A DNA stretch of 7,054 nucleotides. Origin: JBDRZD01 sp964623395. Lineage in GTDB: Bacteria > Hydrothermota > Hydrothermia > Hydrothermales > Hydrothermaceae. This document shows positions 1 through 5,774 of this stretch, piece by piece. The stretch lies in NCBI GenBank assembly GCA_964623395.1, contig CAZUSI010000070.1:1-7054 (forward strand), in the 5' to 3' direction. The position numbers and the translations under genes are program-made. A model generated the notes under the pieces. The model was given only the letters and a program-made list of their open reading frames with translations. It had not been told where the DNA came from and did not search any database. Positions within the stretch are counted from its first letter, which is position 1; each line of letters starts with the position of its first letter.

Positions 1-18
1 CCCCGGCCCTTTTAAATA
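1..18 (+). other. GC-rich window edge, possible 3' arm of a terminator or tRNA
   Basis: The first nine bases (ccccggccc) are all G or C, followed by four Ts and then AT-rich sequence. This is striking in so AT-rich a window. A G/C arm followed by a T run is how the right half of a Rho-independent terminator looks. The same bases could instead be the 3' acceptor strand of a tRNA. The matching left arm would lie before position 1, so neither reading can be confirmed. No Shine-Dalgarno sequence is visible here for the gene starting at 19. Confidence 0.25.
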
Positions 19-1092
19 ATGAAATTAATTTATTTTGAGGATTTAAGATATATAAAATTATGGCTTCCTGTTTTTAGATTAAATTCTTTTTTTAAAATTC
101 CTTTTTTTGCTCCATCCAAAAGAAATTTAAAAGAGATATGTTCTAAAAAAGAACCTGTTTTATTTCTTTCCTCTTTTTTTATTCCTAAGGAAATAAAAAG
201 GTTTAAGGAAAAAACAATTTTAACTTATAAAAATGAGAAAGTTGGGATATTTTTAAAAAAAGCAAAGTTTGAAGGTCTTGATAATTTGTTTGAAGAATTT
301 GATAAAGATTATGAAAGAAAAGAAATAAATGGGAAATTTATAAATACCCCTTTTAAATTGATATCAGAACTTGAAGAAATTTTAAACGATTATACAAGTT
401 CAATAAAATCAAAATATAAAAAAATAGGTAAAAACCTTTATTCAAACTCAAAGATTCCTAAAAATGTGGAAATTGATACAAGAGAAGGAATTGTTGTAAT
501 TGAAGAAGATGTGAAAATTGAGCCCTTCTCATTTATTAAAGGTCCTACATTTATTGGTAAGGGAACTATAATAAAATCAGGCTCAAAAATTTATTCCTCA
601 TATATAGGTCCGGTTTGTAGAATAGGTGGAGAGGTTGATTTTTCAGTTTTTATTGGTTTTTCAAATAAAGCACATGAAGGATTTATTGGACATTCAATAA
701 TAGGTGAATGGGTAAATCTTGGAGCAATGACAACAAATTCGGATTTAAAAAATAATTATTCAGAAGTAAAAGTTAAAATAAAGGATGAAATAATAAATAC
801 GGGAATTTTAAAATTTGGAGCAATAATAGGTGACCATGTTAAAACAGGAATTGGAACACTTATACAAACAGGTTCTTACATTGATATTTTTTCAAATATA
901 TTTACAGGTGGATTTTGTCCAAAATACATTCCACCCTTTTCATGGGTATCTTCTGAAAAAATAGAAATTTATGAAATTGAAAAGGCAATAGAAACTGCTA
1001 AAAAGGTGATGAAAAGAAGAAATGTTGAAATGGATAATATTTATGAAAGAAAAATAAGGGAAATTTTTAAAAAGGAAATTGAAAAGAAATAA
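19..1092 (+). CDS. GlmU-like sugar nucleotidyltransferase/acyltransferase fusion
   Basis: This 357-residue protein resembles the alternative bacterial GlmU-like family, in which a sugar nucleotidyltransferase domain precedes a left-handed beta-helix acyltransferase. The expected role is making UDP-N-acetylglucosamine from glucosamine-1-phosphate in the cytoplasm. The beta-helix spans about residues 145-310 and holds the family signatures GPVCRIGGEV (197-206), SNKAHEGFIG (215-224) and LKNNY (243-247). His219 aligns with the acetyltransferase catalytic His of classical GlmU. A charged helical tail follows. The N-terminal domain (about 1-140) is short. It keeps the opening fold (YFEDLR, residues 5-10; WLPVFR, 15-20) but lacks a clear TRPVxxLRxG signature, so nucleotidyltransferase activity is doubtful. 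The ATG at 19 follows an in-frame stop at 13-15 and is the only Met codon before about residue 237; no Shine-Dalgarno precedes it. The family call is firm; the exact substrate is not. Confidence 0.8.
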   Translation: MKLIYFEDLRYIKLWLPVFRLNSFFKIPFFAPSKRNLKEICSKKEPVLFLSSFFIPKEIKRFKEKTILTYKNEKVGIFLKKAKFEGLDNLFEEFDKDYERKEINGKFINTPFKLISELEEILNDYTSSIKSKYKKIGKNLYSNSKIPKNVEIDTREGIVVIEEDVKIEPFSFIKGPTFIGKGTIIKSGSKIYSSYIGPVCRIGGEVDFSVFIGFSNKAHEGFIGHSIIGEWVNLGAMTTNSDLKNNYSEVKVKIKDEIINTGILKFGAIIGDHVKTGIGTLIQTGSYIDIFSNIFTGGFCPKYIPPFSWVSSEKIEIYEIEKAIETAKKVMKRRNVEMDNIYERKIREIFKKEIEKK

Positions 1093-1107
1093 TTTTTCCT
1101 TTATAAT
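1079..1107 (+). promoter_or_regulatory. Putative sigma-70 type promoter for the lipoprotein gene
   Basis: A TTGAAA box (1079-1084, five of six matches to consensus) lies exactly 17 bases before a perfect TATAAT (1102-1107). Transcription would start near 1113-1115, giving a leader of about 20 nt that holds the GGAGGA ribosome binding site at 1123-1128. The -35 box overlaps the last codons of the upstream gene, so the lipoprotein and dehydrogenase genes could be expressed independently of it. In AT-rich DNA such matches arise by chance, so confidence is moderate. Confidence 0.45.
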
Positions 1108-1131
1108 TTTATTTTATATTTTGGAGGAATT

Positions 1132-1941
1132 ATGAGAAAAGGATTTATAATAATTGTGGCAGGAATATGTCTAATTTCCTGCAAAAAGGAAATAAAACAA
1201 AAAGGAACACCAATTGCAAAAGTAAAAAATATAATCATAACTCAGGAAGAAATTCAAACCCAATTTCCTGACATTGCTTCACCTTTTGCTTCACCAGAAC
1301 AAAAATCAAGAATTTTGAACCTTGCAATTGAAGCCACAATATTTTCAATTGCAGCAAAGGATGAAGGACTTTTAAAAGAACCGGAAGTTAATTATAAACT
1401 CAAATGGGCAGAAAGAATAGCACTTGGCGATATTTACATTCAGAAAAAGATTCAACCCAATATTCAGGTTGATCCAAAAGAAATTGAAAATTTTTACCAA
1501 ATACACCGTAACGACTTTGAAAGGGAAATTGATGTTGCTTATATAATTGCAAGAAATAAAGATACACTTGAAATAATGAGAGAAAAAATGCAAAAGACTA
1601 ACCCTGTTAAAGTAATAAGTGAAATGAAATCCTCTCCAAATATTTTTGGAAATATAGAAAAAGTAAATGTTGGGGTATTAAAGATAAATCCGGAACTTCC
1701 TCAACCCCTTGTTAATACAATTCTTTCTTTAAAAATTGGTGAAATTAGTGGAGTTGTTGAAATATCCCCTTTTCAATATGGAATTGTAAAAATACTTGAG
1801 GAAGGTAAAGCAGAAACAAAAAAAGAAGAAATAATGCAAATAATCCAAGCATTTTTATATTATCAAAAAACCCAAGCAAAAAGAGATTCTGTATTGAATG
1901 CTTTGAAACAGAAATATAAGGTTGAAATTTACAAAAAATAG
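1132..1941 (+). CDS. SurA/PpiC-like periplasmic folding lipoprotein
   Basis: This 269-residue protein looks like a peptidyl-prolyl isomerase/chaperone of the SurA-PpiC type anchored as a lipoprotein. Residues 1-17 form a lipoprotein signal peptide ending in the lipobox LISC, with Cys17 as the lipidated residue and Lys at +2, which would be compatible with outer-membrane sorting. A SurA_N-like helical region runs from about 25 to 125. A parvulin-like domain follows (about 126-225), best recognised by its C-terminal half (SLKIGEISGVVEISPF, 199-214). The two histidines usual in active parvulins are missing: Tyr137 stands where the HILV-type His is expected and Gly217 where the GYHI-type His is expected. 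The GGxLG loop is also not recognisable. A chaperone role without isomerase activity is therefore more likely. A strong GGAGGA (1123-1128) precedes the ATG. The gene is probably co-transcribed with the downstream dehydrogenase. Confidence 0.75.
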   Translation: MRKGFIIIVAGICLISCKKEIKQKGTPIAKVKNIIITQEEIQTQFPDIASPFASPEQKSRILNLAIEATIFSIAAKDEGLLKEPEVNYKLKWAERIALGDIYIQKKIQPNIQVDPKEIENFYQIHRNDFEREIDVAYIIARNKDTLEIMREKMQKTNPVKVISEMKSSPNIFGNIEKVNVGVLKINPELPQPLVNTILSLKIGEISGVVEISPFQYGIVKILEEGKAETKKEEIMQIIQAFLYYQKTQAKRDSVLNALKQKYKVEIYKK

Positions 1942-1946
1942 GAGGA
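1941..1946 (+). promoter_or_regulatory. Ribosome binding site overlapping the upstream stop codon
   Basis: GGAGGA begins at the final G of the TAG stop of the lipoprotein gene and lies 3 bases before the ATG at 1950. The 12 bases ggaggaattatg are identical to those at the lipoprotein start (1123-1134). This arrangement suggests translational coupling of the two genes. Confidence 0.8.
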
Positions 1947-1949
1947 ATT

Positions 1950-2801
1950 ATGGAAATTAAAAAAGTAGGGGTTGTTGGTGCAGGGGTAATGGGAAATGGA
2001 ATTGCTCATGTTTTTTCCTTAAAGGAATATGATGTTTTACTTAACGATATAAATGAAGAAATACTAAAAAAAGCAATTGATACAATTTCTGCAAATATGG
2101 ATAGACAAATAAAAAAAGAGATAATTACTCAAATTCAAAAGGAAAATGCTCTTAAAAGAATAAAAACAACTACTTCTCTTTCTGATTTTAAGGATTGTGA
2201 TATCATAATTGAAGCAGTTATTGAAGATATTGAAACAAAAATAAATGTTTTTAAAAAACTTGATGAGATTGTAAAAGAAGATGCAATATTTGCTTCAAAT
2301 ACATCATCAATCTCAATTACTCTTCTTGCATCAAACACAAAAAGACCTGAAAAATTTATAGGAATGCACTTTTTCAACCCTGTTCCTTTGATGAAGCTTG
2401 TTGAAGTTGTAAAGGGAGAAAGAACATCTGAAGAAACAGTAAATATAGTGGTTGAATTATCTAAGAAACTTGATAAGGAACCGGTTGTTGTAAATGATTT
2501 TCCTGGCTTTGTATCAAATAGGGTTTTAATGCCAATGATTAATGAAGCAATATATTGCCTTATGGAAGGAGTTGCAACAAAAGAAGCAATTGATAATGTT
2601 ATGAAACTTGGAATGAATCATCCAATGGGTCCTCTTGCACTTGCAGATTTAATAGGACTTGATGTATGCCTTCATATAATGAATGTATTGTATAAAGAAC
2701 TCGGTGACCCTAAATATAGACCATGTCCATTGTTAAAGAAAATGGTTTCAGCAGGATTTTTGGGAAGAAAAACTGGAAAGGGATTTTACGAATATAAATA
2801 A
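1950..2801 (+). CDS. hbd: 3-hydroxyacyl-CoA (3-hydroxybutyryl-CoA) dehydrogenase
   Basis: This 283-residue enzyme has the usual length of the single-function family (Hbd/PaaH/FadB2). It catalyses NAD(P)-linked interconversion of 3-hydroxyacyl-CoA and 3-oxoacyl-CoA in the cytoplasm, in fatty acid oxidation or butyrate-type metabolism. The Rossmann domain opens with GAGVMG (Gly10, Gly12, Gly15), and Asp33 at the end of the second strand favours NAD over NADP. The catalytic set is complete and correctly spaced: Ser119 in SNTSS, His140 in GMHFFNP, Glu152 in VEVVKG and Asn190 in PGFVSNR. The C-terminal dimerisation domain contains NHPMGPLALADLIGLD (223-238) and ends with the family-typical GRKTGKGFYEY. 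The start is set by GGAGGA, which overlaps the stop of the upstream lipoprotein gene. No thiolase, crotonase or acyl-CoA dehydrogenase gene is visible in the window, so the direction of the reaction in the cell cannot be judged. A tRNA gene follows immediately. Confidence 0.95.
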   Translation: MEIKKVGVVGAGVMGNGIAHVFSLKEYDVLLNDINEEILKKAIDTISANMDRQIKKEIITQIQKENALKRIKTTTSLSDFKDCDIIIEAVIEDIETKINVFKKLDEIVKEDAIFASNTSSISITLLASNTKRPEKFIGMHFFNPVPLMKLVEVVKGERTSEETVNIVVELSKKLDKEPVVVNDFPGFVSNRVLMPMINEAIYCLMEGVATKEAIDNVMKLGMNHPMGPLALADLIGLDVCLHIMNVLYKELGDPKYRPCPLLKKMVSAGFLGRKTGKGFYEYK

Positions 2802-2849
2802 GGGCGGGTAGCTCAATTGGTGAGAGCACCGGCTTCACATGCCGGAGGT
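2802..2849 (+). tRNA. tRNA-Val(CAC), 3' part lost in assembly gap
   Basis: The 5' 48 nt of a tRNA are visible: acceptor strand GGGCGGG (2802-2808), TA, D-stem GCTC/GAGC (2811-2814 and 2824-2827) with GG in the D loop, then anticodon stem CCGGC/GCCGG (2829-2833 and 2841-2845). The seven-base loop ttcacat places anticodon CAC at 2836-2838, which reads GUG (valine). The variable loop begins at 2846. The T arm and 3' acceptor strand fall into the run of Ns. The gene begins on the base directly after the TAA stop of the dehydrogenase (2799-2801), so the mature 5' end would need to be cut by RNase P from a shared transcript. Confidence 0.88.
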
Positions 2850-2949
2850 NNNNNNNNNNNNNNNNNNNNNNNNNNNNNNNNNNNNNNNNNNNNNNNNNNN
2901 NNNNNNNNNNNNNNNNNNNNNNNNNNNNNNNNNNNNNNNNNNNNNNNNN
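2850..2949. other. Assembly gap of 100 Ns
   Basis: Exactly 100 unknown bases, the conventional placeholder for a scaffold gap of unknown size. It hides the 3' part of the tRNA, the promoter and ribosome binding site of the downstream operon, and the start codon and signal peptide of the tandem amidohydrolase. Any reading frame that begins in the tRNA and crosses this stretch is an artefact. Confidence 0.95.
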
Positions 2950-5774
2950 TTTTAATTGGTCCAACTAAGAATTTAAGACAAAATCCACCAAATGTTTTTG
3001 CACTTAAAAATGCAAAAATAATCATAAATTCACAAAAAGTAATTGAAAATGGAATAATAATTGTAAGAGAAGGAAAGATTGAAGATGTTGGGAAAAATGT
3101 CAAAATTCCATCCGATGCTTATGAGATTGACCTCTCTGGAAAATGGATTTACCCTGGATTTATAGAACCCTATTTTTTATATAAAATAGAAGAAAAAAAG
3201 AGGGATTTTTATTTGAGTCCAAAAGTTCATCCAGAAATTGATATAACTGAATTAATTTTATTTGATGAAAACTTAATAAAAAAATATAGAGAAAATGGCT
3301 TTACAGCAGCACTTTTTGTGCCTTCTGAAGGAATTTTTAGAGGGAAAAGTGCAGTTTTTTCATTAAAAGAAGGTGAAAAAAATGAAAATTTAATTAAAAA
3401 AGACATATTTCAACATATTGCATTTGAATATTATATAAGGGAAAAGGAATACCCAAATTCTCTTATGGGGGCAATTGCCCTTATAAGACAAATTTTTTAT
3501 GATGCTATATGGCATAAAGAAATATGGGATTATTATGAAAAAAATAAGAATATACCAAAACCAGTTTTTATAAATTCTCTTTCTTCTCTTTATCCCTTTT
3601 TATACAAAAATCATAGAGTTTGTTTTGAAATAGAAGATGATATTGATATTTATAGGGTTTTAAAAATTAAAAAAGAATTTAATTTAAATGTGGTAATAAA
3701 AGGTTCTTCTTATGAATATAGACAAACTGAAATTTTAAAAAAGGAAAAAGTGCCCCTTATAATCCCTTTAAATTTTCCAGAAAAACTTGATTTTGAAACA
3801 CCTGAAGAAGCAATTGATATATCTTTAAAAGAACTTTTACACTTTGAATATGCTCCTTGGAATCCTAAAAAATTGTGGGAAAATAATATTGAATTTGCTT
3901 TTACAACTGATGGTTTAAAGGATATAAAAAATTTTTTTAAAAATCTAAAGGAAGTAATAAAAAGAGGATTACCTGAAAGTTATGTTTTAAAAGCATTAAC
4001 AGAAAATCCTGCAAAAATTTTAGGAATAGATAATTTACTGGGAAGCATAGAAAAGGGAAAACTTGCTCATTTTATAATTACTGATGGAAACATTTTTAAA
4101 GATGGGAAAATATATGAAGTATGGATTGAAGATAAAATTTATAAAATTAAAGAGGAAAAATTTATAAAACCTTCTGGAAAATGGGAAATTACCTTTTATT
4201 TTCCAGAAGGGAAAAAAACTGTTGAAATTGAAATAAGAGAAGAAGAAAAATTAAAAGGTGAGATTATATTTGAAAATGAAAAAATACCGTTAAAAAAGAT
4301 AGAAATAAATTTTAAACATCTTGATATTTTATTTGACTCAGAAAAAATTGGTCATAAGGGATTGACTTTTATTTCAGGAATTATAGAAAAAGGGAAATAT
4401 AAAGGAAAAGGAATTTTACCTTGTGGAAAGGAATTTAATTTTGAAGGTATTTTTAAGGAAGAAATTAAAAAAGAAGAGAAAGTAGAAAAGGAAGAAACTT
4501 ATGAAGAACCTAAAATTTTTTATCCACCTTGTGAATTTGGAAGAGAATTTTTACCAAAAGAAAATAAAAATATTCTTATAAAAAATGCAAGAATATGGAC
4601 ATGTTCAAATAAAGGTATTCTTGAAGGATATGATATTTTAATTAAAGATGGTAAATTTTATAAAATAGGGAAAAATTTAAAAGAGAAAAATGCTTTAATT
4701 ATAGATGCAAATGGAAAAGATATAACCCCTGGAATTATTGACCCCCATTCTCATATAGGAGTAAAAGGGGAAATTAGTGAAACAGGTGATATCGTTACAT
4801 CTGAAGTAAGAATTGAAGATGTCATTGATCCCTATGATATTTCTATTTATAGACTTTTAGCAGGTGGTGTAACAGTTTCAAACATTCTTCATGGTTCAGC
4901 AAATCCAATAGGGGGACAAAATGTTATTATAAAACATAAATGGGGTGTTAAAAATCCGGATGAACTAATATTTAAAAAAGGATTCCCTACTTTAAAATTT
5001 GCACTCGGGGAAAATCCTAAATATGGAGAAGATGAAAAGTTTCCTCAAACAAGAATGGGGATTGAGGAAATTATAAAGGATAAATTTAAAGAGGCAATTG
5101 ATTATAAATATCAGAAAATGAATTTAAAATATCCTTTGAGAAAAAATCTTGAAATTGAACCAATTTTAGAAGTTATTGAAAATAAAAGGATGCCCTATGT
5201 TCATGCATATAGAGCAGATGAGATGTTAGCATTTTTAAAACTCGCAAAAGAATTTGGAATTAAAAAGGTATCCTTTCAGCACGCTCTTGAAGCATATAAA
5301 ATAATTGATAAATTAAAAGAGTTTGGAGCATATGCAACAGTATTTTCTGATTTATGGGCATATAAATTTGAGGCATATGATGGAATTCCCTATAATGCAG
5401 CAATGCTATATAAAAATGGAATAATTGTCTCACTTCACTCAGATTTCAGTGAAATTGCAAGAAGATTAAATACAGAAGCAGCAAAAAGTATTAAATATGG
5501 AGGACTTAATGAAGAAGAAGCATTAAAACTTATAACAATATATCCTGCAATTCAACTCGGAATAGATAAATATGTGGGCTCAATAGAAGAAGGGAAAGAT
5601 GCTGATTTTGTTATATGGGATGGAAATCCAATTTCAACTTATAGTAAAGTTATTGAAACATGGATTGAAGGCAAAAAATATTTTGATAGGGAAGAAGATT
5701 TGAAGATGAGGGAAAGGGATGAAAAAGAAAGATTTAGAATAATACAAAAATATTTAAAGGAGGAAAAAAGATGA
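2950..5774 (+). CDS. Tandem two-module amidohydrolase, 5' partial
   Basis: The readable part is 940 residues, counted from the first full codon at 2952; the N-terminus is in the gap. Two amidohydrolase-superfamily modules (imidazolonepropionase-like, COG1228 type) sit in tandem. Module 1 (about 15-395) has the N-terminal beta-sandwich and barrel but has lost most metal ligands: Tyr74/Leu76 replace the HxH pair, Glu226 and Ser252 replace the two later histidines, and only Asp320 remains. A beta-rich region (about 402-503) and a Lys/Glu-rich linker follow. Module 2 (about 541-925) is complete: HSH at 599-601, Lys682 in LKFALGENPK, His751 in VHAYRAD, His777 in QHALEAYK and Asp831 in HSDFSE. It is therefore the probable catalytic module, hydrolysing an unknown cyclic amide or peptide-like bond. 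The protein ends in a charged helix. Export is inferred from the family and from the signal peptide of its partner. It overlaps the next gene by four bases (ATGA). Confidence 0.85.
5756..5763 (+). promoter_or_regulatory. Ribosome binding site within the end of the tandem amidohydrolase gene
   Basis: AAAGGAGG lies inside the last codons of the upstream gene, 7 bases before the ATG at 5771. Together with the ATGA stop/start overlap at 5771-5774 it fixes the start of the second amidohydrolase and implies coupled translation. Confidence 0.85.

Noticed and set aside
1372..1593. Minus-strand open frame of 73 codons
   Set aside because: Lies fully inside the lipoprotein gene, has no recognisable domain and no ribosome binding site of note; a shadow frame.
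2135..2377. Minus-strand open frame of 80 codons
   Set aside because: Antisense to the well-supported dehydrogenase with no family resemblance.
2793..2798. TATAAA just before the tRNA as a tRNA promoter
   Set aside because: Transcription from it would begin inside the tRNA, and no -35 box lies at the right distance; the bases are the last codons of the dehydrogenase.
2710..3103. Two overlapping minus-strand frames crossing the Ns
   Set aside because: They exist only because Ns contain no stop codons, and they run antisense to the tRNA and to real genes.
2950..4130. Module 1 as a decayed pseudogene or frameshifted region
   Set aside because: The frame is open throughout, fold signatures persist, and the same pattern of lost ligands recurs in the separate third module; degeneration of the active site rather than of the gene is the better reading.
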